Assembly: GCF_029168315.1 (NCBI RefSeq)
Contig: NZ_JARGYD010000019.1
Location: forward strand, 1 to 33,610
Length of the DNA stretch: 33,610 bases
Source: Psychromarinibacter halotolerans
Lineage (GTDB): Bacteria > Pseudomonadota > Alphaproteobacteria > Rhodobacterales > Rhodobacteraceae
Reading direction: 5' to 3'
Shown: one piece after another, positions 7,687-15,375 of the stretch
Numbering within the stretch: the stretch's first letter is position 1
Layout of the letters: every line of letters begins with the position of its first letter
Position numbers and translations under genes: made by a program
Notes under the pieces: model-generated
Database searches by the model: none
What the model was told of the DNA's origin: nothing
What the model saw: only the letters and a program-made list of their open reading frames with translations

Positions 7687-10290
7687 ATGACCGAGACGAC
7701 GAAGCTTTCTGACTCCGCCCTCGACCGTCTGCGCTGGCCGCTGACCCTGACCCGCACGGGCATGGTCGCCGAGCGTGCTTTGCGGTCGTTCTGGCCTTTG
7801 TGGACGGTCCTGCTTCTGGCGCTGGCCGCGCTGATGCTGGGGGTGCACGAAAGCCTGCCGCTGGAAGTCACCTGGGGCTTGTTCGTCGTGGGCGCGGCCG
7901 GTCTGATCGCCACGCTTTGGTACGGCATCCGCCGGTTCCACTGGCCCTCGCGGGCCGAGGCGCTGGACCGGCTGGACCGCACGCTTCCGGGGCGCCCGAT
8001 CTCGGCTCTTGCCGACACGCAGGCCATCGGTTCCACCGACGCCGCCAGTCAGGCCGTGTGGAAGGCGCACGTCGCCCGCATGGCCGAACGCGCGGCGTCC
8101 GCCCGCGCCGTCGAACCCAATCTTCGCATCGCCGACCGCGACCCCTATGCGCTGCGTTTCGTCGCCGCGCTGGCCTTTGCCGTGGCGCTTTTGTTCGGGT
8201 CGTTCCTGTCGGTGGCCACCGTGTCCGAGGCCGTGCCCGGCGGAACCAACACCGTCGCGCAGGGCCCCAGCTGGGAAGGCTGGGTCGAACCGCCCGCCTA
8301 TACCGGCAAGCCGTCGCTGTACCTGAACGACATTCGCGCCGGCAGCTTCGAGGTGCCGGAAGCCAGCCGCGTGACGATCCGCCTGTACGGCGACGTCGGT
8401 GACCTGACCGTGACCGAAACCGTGTCGGGCCGCACCGCCGAGATCCCTGCCGCCAGCGACGCGTCGCACAGCTTCGAGGTCACGCAGGCCGGTCGCATCG
8501 CCATCGAAGGCGCGAACGGCACCGCATGGGACATCAGCGTCACCGCAGACACCGCCCCCGAGGTTACGATCCTTGGCGATCCCGAGCGTGGGCTGTCGGG
8601 TGAGATGCGCCAGACCTTCTCGGTCAGCGATGACTATGGCGTCGTGTCCGGTCGGGCAGAGATCACGCTGGACCTTGCGTCCATCGACCGCCGCTATGGG
8701 CTGGCGCCCGATCCCGAACCGCGCGAGCCGATCACGCTTGACCTGCCGATGACGATTTCCGGCGACCGCGCCGGGTTCGAGGAAGTGCTGATCGAGAACC
8801 TCTCGCAGCATCCGTGGGCGACGCTGCCGGTCACGATGGTTTTCTACGCCACCGACGATCTTGGGCAGGAGGGCCGGTCCGAACCGGCGCAGGTGGTTCT
8901 GCCGGGCCGCCGCTTCTTCGACCCGCTTGCGAACGCCATCATCGAGATGCGCCGCGACATGCTGTGGAACCGTGACGAGAACGGGCGCCGCGTTGCGCAG
9001 GTGCTGCGGGCCGTCAGCTATCAGCCGGACGACGTGTTCGATTCCGAGACCAACTATCTGAAGCTGCGCGACCTTCAGCGCGAGCTGGAGCTGTTCAATC
9101 GCTATGGCATGACCGAGGATCAGCGCGACCAGATCGCGCAGCTGTTGTGGGATCTTGCGGTTCTGATCGAGGACGGCAGCCTGTCCGACGCGCTGGAACG
9201 CCTGCGCGAGGCGCGCGAGCGTCTGGAAGAGGCGATGCGCAACGGCGCCACCGACGAAGAGATCGCCGAACTGATGCGCGAACTGCGCGAAGCCACGCAA
9301 GAGTACATGCGCCAACTGGCCGAGCAGCAGCGCCAGAATGGCGAGAACCAGGACGGCCAAGAGCAGGCGCAGGGCGAACGGCAGGAGATCACCGGCGACC
9401 AGATCGAGGCGCTGATGGAACGCCTTCAGCAGCTTATGGAAGAAGGCCGGATGGACGAGGCGATGGAGCTCATGGAGCGCCTGTCGCAGATGCTGGAGAA
9501 CCTCGAAGTCACCGAGGGCGAGGGCCAAGGCTCGCCCGGTCAGGAAGCGATGGAAGGGCTGGGCGAGATGCTGCGGGACCAGCAGGATCTTAGCGACGAG
9601 ACCTTCGGCGACCTTCAGGACCAGTTCGGCCAGAACCAGAACGGCCAGCAGGGCGAACGCGGTCAGGACGGCCAGCAGGGCAACGATGGGCAGCAGCAGG
9701 GCGACGGTCAGGGCCAAGGACAGGGGCAGGGTAAAAGCGGCCCGCCGAACGGATCTGACGGGTCGGGCCAAGGGCAAGGGCAGGGCGAGCTTGACGGCGA
9801 CGCGCTTGCCGAACGCCAGCGTGCCCTGCGCGAGGAACTGGATCGCCAGCGGGGCAATATGCCCGGCGCCGGCACCCCCGAAGGCGATGCCGCAGGCGAG
9901 GCTTTGGACCGCGCGGGCCGCGCGATGGACGAGGCAGAGGAAGCGTTGCGCAACGATGACCTTGCGGGCGCGCTGGACAACCAGTCCGACGCCATCGAGG
10001 CGCTGCGCGAAGGCATGCGCAACCTTGGTGAGATGATGGCCCAAGAGCAGAACAACCAAGGCCAGCAGGGCGAGGCGCAGGGGCAGGCCGACAACAGCCA
10101 GTCCCGAGATCCGCTGGGCCGCGAACCCGGTGGCAACGGCCAGATCGGCACCGAAGAGGAAATGCTTCAAGGCGACGACATCTATGGCCGCGCGCGCGAG
10201 TTGCTAGAGGAACTGCGCCGCCGGTCCGCCGAACAGTCGCGCCCCGAAGAAGAGCTGGACTACCTGCGGCGTCTGCTGGACCGCTTCTGA
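7687..10290 (+). CDS. DUF4175 (TIGR02302-like) membrane protein
   Basis: The 867-residue protein matches a family restricted mainly to alphaproteobacteria and lacking a known function. The N-terminus has two hydrophobic segments (about 37-55 and 60-80) and a third near 155-177. A beta-rich, probably periplasmic region follows to about residue 410. Next come long charged helices that look like coiled coil (about 455-640, repeated LMERL, LREARERLEEAM). A Gln/Gly/Asn/Asp low-complexity tract occupies about 647-701. A second helical region ends with ELDYLRRLLDRF. It lies 36 bp after lysA, without an obvious ribosome binding site. The shape suggests an envelope scaffold, but that is inference. An uninterrupted antisense frame across this gene reflects codon bias. 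Confidence 0.85.
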   Translation: MTETTKLSDSALDRLRWPLTLTRTGMVAERALRSFWPLWTVLLLALAALMLGVHESLPLEVTWGLFVVGAAGLIATLWYGIRRFHWPSRAEALDRLDRTLPGRPISALADTQAIGSTDAASQAVWKAHVARMAERAASARAVEPNLRIADRDPYALRFVAALAFAVALLFGSFLSVATVSEAVPGGTNTVAQGPSWEGWVEPPAYTGKPSLYLNDIRAGSFEVPEASRVTIRLYGDVGDLTVTETVSGRTAEIPAASDASHSFEVTQAGRIAIEGANGTAWDISVTADTAPEVTILGDPERGLSGEMRQTFSVSDDYGVVSGRAEITLDLASIDRRYGLAPDPEPREPITLDLPMTISGDRAGFEEVLIENLSQHPWATLPVTMVFYATDDLGQEGRSEPAQVVLPGRRFFDPLANAIIEMRRDMLWNRDENGRRVAQVLRAVSYQPDDVFDSETNYLKLRDLQRELELFNRYGMTEDQRDQIAQLLWDLAVLIEDGSLSDALERLREARERLEEAMRNGATDEEIAELMRELREATQEYMRQLAEQQRQNGENQDGQEQAQGERQEITGDQIEALMERLQQLMEEGRMDEAMELMERLSQMLENLEVTEGEGQGSPGQEAMEGLGEMLRDQQDLSDETFGDLQDQFGQNQNGQQGERGQDGQQGNDGQQQGDGQGQGQGQGKSGPPNGSDGSGQGQGQGELDGDALAERQRALREELDRQRGNMPGAGTPEGDAAGEALDRAGRAMDEAEEALRNDDLAGALDNQSDAIEALREGMRNLGEMMAQEQNNQGQQGEAQGQADNSQSRDPLGREPGGNGQIGTEEEMLQGDDIYGRARELLEELRRRSAEQSRPEEELDYLRRLLDRF

Positions 10291-10509
10291 TCGACGGTCA
10301 GGCTCTCGACCCTTGGGCTGCACACTGTCGAGCCTGTCGACCCGACTTCGGCGGCTTCCCGGTAGTGGTGCTGATTATATCGGGACTATGGCTGCGCACG
10401 ACCATACGGACGCCATTCTTCAACGACTGACGTAAAAGCCTAGGCCACGGTGAAGCCACGCAGGTCGCCATGCCCACACTGCACCGGAAGCGGCAGGCCG
10501 TGCGCGGTA
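10291..10509. other. Convergent intergenic spacer, no gene seen
   Basis: This 219-bp spacer lies between the 3' ends of two convergent genes. It contains an interrupted inverted repeat (AGGCTCTCGAC with GTCGAGCCT, about 10310-10337) and the palindrome GCCTAGGC near 10438. No tRNA, clear terminator with a T-run, or plausible reading frame was seen. Confidence 0.5.
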
Positions 10510-11562
10510 TCAGCCGCCGATCAGGCCGTTGATTTTGGCAATAAGGCTTTCGATGCCGCCGTTCACCACCAGCCGAAGCTGGTTCACCGCGTCGACATAG
10601 GCGCGCAGCGACGGTTCCGCCGCCGGGACCGCGTCGACGATGTTGGGTGCCAAGGCATAGACCGCGACCAGTATCGCGACGATGATCACCACGATCAGGA
10701 AGCCCGACTTGAAGCTCATGCCTGTTTCGGCCTGCGGTGGCGGTGCCATGTCCGGGATCGCGCCGCTGTCGTCACGCTCGTCCTGCCCGCGCAGGGTCGA
10801 GTTGATTTCGTCCACGTCGGGAAGCAGGCCGCTGCGGTTGCTGGCAGAGTCGTCGGGCGCGTCGGCCCCGTGCCCGCGCATCCGCGCCACCCGGCCACGG
10901 GCGGCAGGCGACCGGTCCTCGGGGGTGTCATCCTCGTCCAGCCCAAGATCGGGCTGCGAGTACAGATCGTCGCTGGACTCGGCGCGGCGCGCGGCGGCTT
11001 CGCGCTCGGCCTCTTCGCGCAGGATGTCGGCGATGCCGGGCTCTAGCTCGCGCCGGTGGTGCGGCGCGGCCCCGGCCGGATCGGTCTGCGGATCGTCCTC
11101 TGCGTCGTCCTCGTCCTCGTCGTAGTCTTCGTCATCGGAATCGTCGGGGTAGGGGTCGCCGTCCGGGTCCTCGTCGTCCTCGGTGTCCGCAGGCGCTTCG
11201 TCCTCGTCCTCGTCGTCGTCTTCCGGGGTATCCCACGCCGGAGCGATGCCAGACGTGGCTTCGTCCTCGTAGTCTTCCTCGTAATCGTCGTCGTAGGTGG
11301 CGCGGGCCCGCGTCGGGTCGTTGCCAGCGTCGGTTTCGGGAAAGTCGACGGAAACATCTTCCGGTTCGTCGCGGTCGACAGCCGCGACGTCCGCTGCGAA
11401 GGCCGACGCAAGCGTGTCTTCGTCCTCGTGCGGGTCCTCACCTTCGGGGTGCTGGAACCAGCCGTGACCGCAGTTCGAACACTGGACGTCCCGTCCCGCA
11501 GGCGGGACCAATCCCGCGTCAACTTCGTATGTCGCGCCGCAGTTCGGGCAAATCAGCCGCAT
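10510..11562 (-). CDS. MJ0042-type zinc-ribbon protein with acidic linker and C-terminal membrane anchor
   Basis: The 350-residue protein starts with a zinc ribbon of the MJ0042 type: Cys5, Cys8, Cys28 and Cys31 in CPNC and CSNC, with Trp35 after the second pair. Residues about 40-280 are strongly acidic and low in complexity (runs of Asp and Glu) and probably disordered. One membrane segment (about 287-304, FLIVVIIVAILVAVYAL) lies near the C-terminus, followed by a short tail of about 45 residues. The predicted layout is a cytoplasmic ribbon held to the inner membrane by a charged tether. An AAAGGGA precedes the ATG. It is divergent from ftsE with 167 bp between starts, an arrangement I associate with Rhodobacterales. 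No function is known to me; nucleic acid or protein binding is plausible. Confidence 0.85.
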   Translation of the reverse strand: MRLICPNCGATYEVDAGLVPPAGRDVQCSNCGHGWFQHPEGEDPHEDEDTLASAFAADVAAVDRDEPEDVSVDFPETDAGNDPTRARATYDDDYEEDYEDEATSGIAPAWDTPEDDDEDEDEAPADTEDDEDPDGDPYPDDSDDEDYDEDEDDAEDDPQTDPAGAAPHHRRELEPGIADILREEAEREAAARRAESSDDLYSQPDLGLDEDDTPEDRSPAARGRVARMRGHGADAPDDSASNRSGLLPDVDEINSTLRGQDERDDSGAIPDMAPPPQAETGMSFKSGFLIVVIIVAILVAVYALAPNIVDAVPAAEPSLRAYVDAVNQLRLVVNGGIESLIAKINGLIGG

Positions 11563-11729
11563 AACGTCCCTTTCGGATCGCCCCAGAGGTACCTCACGAT
11601 CCCTTCCGCTTTTCCACAGGGTGTACCAGTCCCTTGGGGCAATTCAAAGCTTTTGCGCCGGGCGTGATTGCAACCTATGGCCAATTTCGGCAAAAGAGCC
11701 GCAGTCTTAACACAGATTGGGGTGCCTGC

Positions 11730-12407
11730 GTGATCGAGCTCGAAGACGTGTCCTACAGTTACGGCGGCGGCGAGCTTCTATCCGGGATCAGTCTGACCTT
11801 GCAGCCGGGATCGTTTCACTTCCTCACGGGGCCGTCCGGCGCCGGCAAGACGACGTTTCTCAAGCTTTGTTACGGGGATCTTCTGCCAACGGCAGGCCGC
11901 GTTTCGGCCTTCGGTCAGGATGTGCGCAATCTTGGTCGCGACGACATCGCCCGGCTGAGGCGGCGGGTCGGCGTGGTTCATCAGGATTGCGAGTTTCTCG
12001 ATCACTTGTCGGTTGAAGAGAACGTCGCGCTGCCGCTGACCGTGTCCGGCCGGGACTCGGCCACCGGAGAGGCGAACCTGACCGACCTGTTGTCGTGGGT
12101 CGGCCTGTCGGCGCAGGCGGGGTCGCTGCCGCCAGAACTGTCCGGCGGCGAACGGCAGCGCGCGGCGCTGGCCCGCGCGGTCATCATGGCGCCCGAGATC
12201 ATCATCGCCGACGAACCCACCGGGAACATCGACTGGGAAATGTCGCTGCGGCTGCTGACGCTGCTGGTCGAGTTGAACCGGATGGGCAAGACCATCGTGA
12301 TCGCGACGCACGACCTGAACCTGATCCGGTCGGCCAAGGCACAGGTGCAGGCGCGGGTGCTGCGAATTCGCGACCGGCAGCTTCAACTTGCAGGGGCAGA
12401 CCTATGA
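11730..12407 (+). CDS. ftsE: Cell division ATP-binding protein FtsE
   Basis: This is the ATPase subunit of the FtsEX complex, which links the division ring to activation of cell-wall hydrolases. Walker A is GPSGAGKT (34-41), the ABC signature LSGGE is at 137-141, Walker B IIIADEPTGNID is around 157-168, and the H-loop His lies in IATHDLN. I chose the GTG at 11730 because VIELEDVSYSY is the usual FtsE N-terminus. That gives 225 residues, whereas the upstream ATG at 11634 adds 32 residues without family character. The stop codon overlaps the ftsX start (ATGA at 12404-12407), indicating translational coupling. Confidence 0.93.
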   Translation: MIELEDVSYSYGGGELLSGISLTLQPGSFHFLTGPSGAGKTTFLKLCYGDLLPTAGRVSAFGQDVRNLGRDDIARLRRRVGVVHQDCEFLDHLSVEENVALPLTVSGRDSATGEANLTDLLSWVGLSAQAGSLPPELSGGERQRAALARAVIMAPEIIIADEPTGNIDWEMSLRLLTLLVELNRMGKTIVIATHDLNLIRSAKAQVQARVLRIRDRQLQLAGADL

Positions 12408-13306
12408 GCGTGATCGGCGATATCGTCAGCGCCGCGCGCGGCGACGGGCAGGCCGACCGCGTGGTGCCGCCCACCGGCCACACCGCGTGGCTGACGCTGT
12501 TCACCTCTGGGGCGATGGCCTTCCTTGCGGTGTTCGCGCTGGCCTTGTCTCTGGCGACGGGGCGTTTGGCGACAAGTTGGGGCAACGAACTGGCCCGCAC
12601 CGCGACCGTCCGGATCTCTGCCCCGGCGGGGCAGGAGGACGCGCAAGTCCGCGCCGCGGTGCAGGTGTTGGAGACGACCCCCGGTATCGCCGAGGTGCGC
12701 ATTCTGACGGACGAGGAACAGCGCGGCTTGCTTGAGCCGTGGTTCGGCCCGGACCTGCCGATCGACGCGCTTCCGGTGCCGCGTCTGATCGAGGTGATCG
12801 AAGACGGCGACGGCTATGACCCCGAGGGCCTGCGCCTGCGGCTGACCGCCGAGGCGCCCGGCGCGGTACTGGACGACCACACCCGGTGGCGACGTCCGCT
12901 GGTCACGGCGGCCAACCGGCTGCGAACGCTTGGCCTGTTGTCGATCCTGCTGATCGGCGCTGCGACGGCGGCGATGATCACGCTGGCCGCGAACGCCGCG
13001 CTTGCGGCGAACGCGCAGGTGATCCGCGTCCTGCGATTGGTCGGCGCGCGCGACGTCTATATCGCCCGCGCCTTCGTGCGGCGCTTTACCCTGCGCGCGG
13101 TGACCGGCGCGGCGGCCGGGACGGCGGCGGGCATGGTGGCCGTCGCCCTGCTTCCATCCGCGTCTGTCGAGGGCGGGTTTCTGACCGGGCTTGGGTTTCA
13201 GGGCTGGCACTGGCTGTGGCCGCTGGTCATTCCGCTTCTGGCGGCAGCAGTCGCCTTCGCCGCCACCCGGGCGGCGGCTTTCCGGACCCTGCGGGAGTTG
13301 ATGTGA
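12404..13306 (+). CDS. ftsX: Cell division protein FtsX
   Basis: The 300-residue permease-like partner of FtsE has four membrane segments at about 29-51, 176-200, 229-251 and 267-290. A large periplasmic loop between the first two (about 55-165) has the FtsX extracellular fold pattern (TVRISAPAG, ETTPGIAEVRILTDEE). In other bacteria this loop recruits murein hydrolase activators such as EnvC. The start overlaps ftsE by 4 bp. The stop codon shares one base with the ATG of the downstream acyltransferase gene (TGATG at 13304-13308). The product is somewhat shorter than the E. coli protein because its cytoplasmic N-terminus is short. Confidence 0.9.
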   Translation: MSVIGDIVSAARGDGQADRVVPPTGHTAWLTLFTSGAMAFLAVFALALSLATGRLATSWGNELARTATVRISAPAGQEDAQVRAAVQVLETTPGIAEVRILTDEEQRGLLEPWFGPDLPIDALPVPRLIEVIEDGDGYDPEGLRLRLTAEAPGAVLDDHTRWRRPLVTAANRLRTLGLLSILLIGAATAAMITLAANAALAANAQVIRVLRLVGARDVYIARAFVRRFTLRAVTGAAAGTAAGMVAVALLPSASVEGGFLTGLGFQGWHWLWPLVIPLLAAAVAFAATRAAAFRTLRELM

Positions 13307-14031
13307 TGCAATGGATCCGCTCGCTGATCTTCGTGATCCAGATGTACCTTGCGATGGCCGTTCTTGCGGCGTGGTTCATCATCCCCGCCATCCGGTCGCC
13401 CAAGGGGGCCTATGACGGGATCCACACCTACTGCCGTTATGTGCGGTGGTCGGCCCGCTGGATCGTGGGGCTTCGGACCGAGATCCGGGGAGCCGTGCCC
13501 ACCGACGAGGTTCTGATCGCGTCGAAGCACCAGTCCTTCCTCGACATCATCATGCTGTGCTCGGTCCTGCCGCGCCCGAAGTTCATCATGAAGAAGTCAC
13601 TGAAATGGGCGCCGATCCTTGGCTGGTTCGCCCTGCGGATCGGCTGTGTTCCGGTCGACCGCGGCAAGCGCGGCGCCGCAGTCGCGCGCATGATGGCCGA
13701 TGTCGAGAAAGGCGCGGCGCTGCCGGGGCAGTTGATCATCTATCCGCAGGGCACCCGCGTCGCGCCCGGTGTCTCGATGCAGTACAAGGTCGGCAGCGCC
13801 GTGCTGTACGAACAACTCGGTCAGGATTGCGTGCCCGCCGCCACCAACGTGGGCCTGTTCTGGGCGCGCACCGGGATCTATCGCAAGCCGGGTCTTGCCG
13901 TGCTGGAATTCCTGCCGCGGATAGAGGCCGGGCTGGACCGCCCCACTTACATGCACAGGCTGGAGTCCGAGGTCGAAACCGCCTCGAACAGCCTTCTGGC
14001 CGAGGCCGGATTTCAGCTGGAGCTAAAATGA
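13306..14031 (+). CDS. plsC: 1-acyl-sn-glycerol-3-phosphate acyltransferase
   Basis: The 241-residue protein belongs to the PlsC/LPLAT family, which adds the second acyl chain to lysophosphatidic acid in phospholipid synthesis, or acylates related lipids, at the inner membrane. The HX4D catalytic motif is His75-Asp80 (HQSFLD). The second motif is VPVDRG (115-120). The third reads YPQGTR (146-151), with Gln where many members have Glu; Gln also occurs in alphaproteobacterial relatives. A hydrophobic N-terminal segment (about 7-28) anchors it. The start overlaps the ftsX stop by one base and its stop overlaps the next gene (ATGA). A role in ornithine-lipid acylation (OlsA-like) cannot be excluded. 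Confidence 0.85.
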   Translation: MQWIRSLIFVIQMYLAMAVLAAWFIIPAIRSPKGAYDGIHTYCRYVRWSARWIVGLRTEIRGAVPTDEVLIASKHQSFLDIIMLCSVLPRPKFIMKKSLKWAPILGWFALRIGCVPVDRGKRGAAVARMMADVEKGAALPGQLIIYPQGTRVAPGVSMQYKVGSAVLYEQLGQDCVPAATNVGLFWARTGIYRKPGLAVLEFLPRIEAGLDRPTYMHRLESEVETASNSLLAEAGFQLELK

Positions 14032-14636
14032 TGGATTACATTCAGGATCTCGCGGCGCTCGAGGCGCTGTATCCAGAGCCGCCAGCGGACCGGTCGTTGA
14101 AGAAGGTCGTGCCGCAGCTGACGCCGATGTACCGCAAGTGGATCATGGCGTCGCGGTTCTGCGTCCTGTCGACCGTGGGCCCCGAAGGCACCGACGCCAG
14201 CCCGCGCGGCGACGACGGCCCGGTGGTGGCGGAACTGGACGCGCATACCCTCGCGCTGCCCGACTGGAGCGGCAACAACCGGATCGACAGCCTGCGCAAC
14301 CTTGTCCGCGATCCGCGCCTGTCGCTGATGTTCATGGTCCCGGGATCGCAGAACGTCGTGCGCGTCAACGGCACTGGCCGCATCACCGCCGATCCGGCGT
14401 TGCTGCAAACCTTCGAACGCAAGGGCCGGCTTCCGCGGTCGGCCATCGTGGTCGAGATCGCCGAGATCTATTTCCAGTGTGCCAAGGCGCTGATCCGGTC
14501 GGGGCTTTGGTCTCGTGGCGATGAAAGCAAGACGGTGCCGACCGCCGGCGATTTCGTGAAAGAGGTCGACGCGGGCTTCGATGGCGAAGCCTACGACCGC
14601 ACCTATCCGGAATACGCCAAGCCCCGTCTCTGGTAG
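14028..14636 (+). CDS. PPOX-type flavoprotein (MSMEG_1061-like family)
   Basis: The 202-residue protein has the split-barrel flavin-binding fold of the pyridoxamine 5'-phosphate oxidase superfamily. The segment around residues 45-115 holds FCVLSTVGPEGTDASPRGD and LALPDWSGNNRIDSLRNL, which fit the MSMEG_1061-like FMN-dependent subgroup. Such proteins usually bind FMN or F420 and reduce or oxidise small molecules; the substrate here is unknown. The ATG at 14028 overlaps the plsC stop by 4 bp; a second ATG follows directly at 14031. A paralogue lies just downstream (14717-15358). Confidence 0.85.
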   Translation: MMDYIQDLAALEALYPEPPADRSLKKVVPQLTPMYRKWIMASRFCVLSTVGPEGTDASPRGDDGPVVAELDAHTLALPDWSGNNRIDSLRNLVRDPRLSLMFMVPGSQNVVRVNGTGRITADPALLQTFERKGRLPRSAIVVEIAEIYFQCAKALIRSGLWSRGDESKTVPTAGDFVKEVDAGFDGEAYDRTYPEYAKPRLW

Positions 14637-14716
14637 CTGCTTGCCGTCTCGGAACTGGCCATGCGCGGCCTTTCCGTGTCATCGTTCCAAGGGTGACCCA
14701 ACGGAAGGAAGGGCGG

Positions 14717-15358
14717 ATGCCGTCAGTTTTCGGATACGAGGTGGACGAGGCGATCACGTCGCCGGAACAGTTGCGGCAGCACTACAAGATGCCGTCGCGC
14801 TATGTCAGCGACAAGGTCATCGACCATATCGACCCGTTGGCGGAACGGTTTCTGGCGGCGACATCGCTGGTGTTTCTTTCCACGCGCCGAGCCGACGGGC
14901 AGATCAACCTTAGCCCGCGCGGCGACCCTGCGGGGTTCCTGCACGTCCTGTCGCCCCGCCTGCTGGCGCTGCCCGACCGCATGGGGAATAACCGGACCGA
15001 CGCCTTCGAGGACATCCTGCGCGACCCGCAAGTCGGGCTGATCTGCGTCATCCCCGGCCATCGCGATACCCTGCGCATCTCTGGCGAGGCGCGGCTGGTG
15101 CGGGACACGGCGCTGTGCGAGACGCTCTCGGTGCAGGGCAAACCGGCGCAATCTGCCTTGCTGATCAAGGTCAACCGCGTGCTGTGCCACTGCCCCAAGG
15201 CGTTCGTGCGCGGCGGGGTCTGGGACGCCGACGGCTGGCCCGCGCGAGAGACGATCCCAACACTGGCAGAGATGATGGTGGCCCACGGCGCCCTGTCCGA
15301 CTCGGTGGCGGAGATGGACGCGATCGTGAAGCGCGATGGCGAAACGCGGCTGTCCTGA
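14717..15358 (+). CDS. Second PPOX-type flavoprotein
   Basis: This 213-residue protein is visibly homologous to the preceding gene product: LSTRRADGQINLSPRGD, LALPDRMGNNRTDAFEDIL and CPKAFVRGGVW align with the matching stretches of the first copy. It has an N-terminal extension of about 30 residues before the barrel. I chose the ATG at 14717 because an AAGGAAGGG lies just upstream; an in-frame ATG at 14693 is possible. The gap of 80 bp to the first copy contains no obvious promoter. The pair looks like an old tandem duplication that has diverged widely. The substrate is unknown. Confidence 0.85.
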   Translation: MPSVFGYEVDEAITSPEQLRQHYKMPSRYVSDKVIDHIDPLAERFLAATSLVFLSTRRADGQINLSPRGDPAGFLHVLSPRLLALPDRMGNNRTDAFEDILRDPQVGLICVIPGHRDTLRISGEARLVRDTALCETLSVQGKPAQSALLIKVNRVLCHCPKAFVRGGVWDADGWPARETIPTLAEMMVAHGALSDSVAEMDAIVKRDGETRLS

Positions 15359-15375
15359 CCCCGTGGGTCGACGGA

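Noticed and set aside
6295..10170. A 1291-codon open frame on the minus strand across lysA and the DUF4175 gene
   Set aside because: It is antisense to two well-supported genes, has no family motifs and a biased composition. Long antisense frames are expected in high-GC genes because of third-position bias.
10291..10509. Possible RNA gene in the spacer between convergent genes
   Set aside because: No tRNA cloverleaf, T-loop motif or stable long-range pairing could be made out.
11634..11729. N-terminal extension of FtsE from the ATG at 11634
   Set aside because: The extra 32 residues have no family character, and the GTG at 11730 gives the standard FtsE N-terminus.
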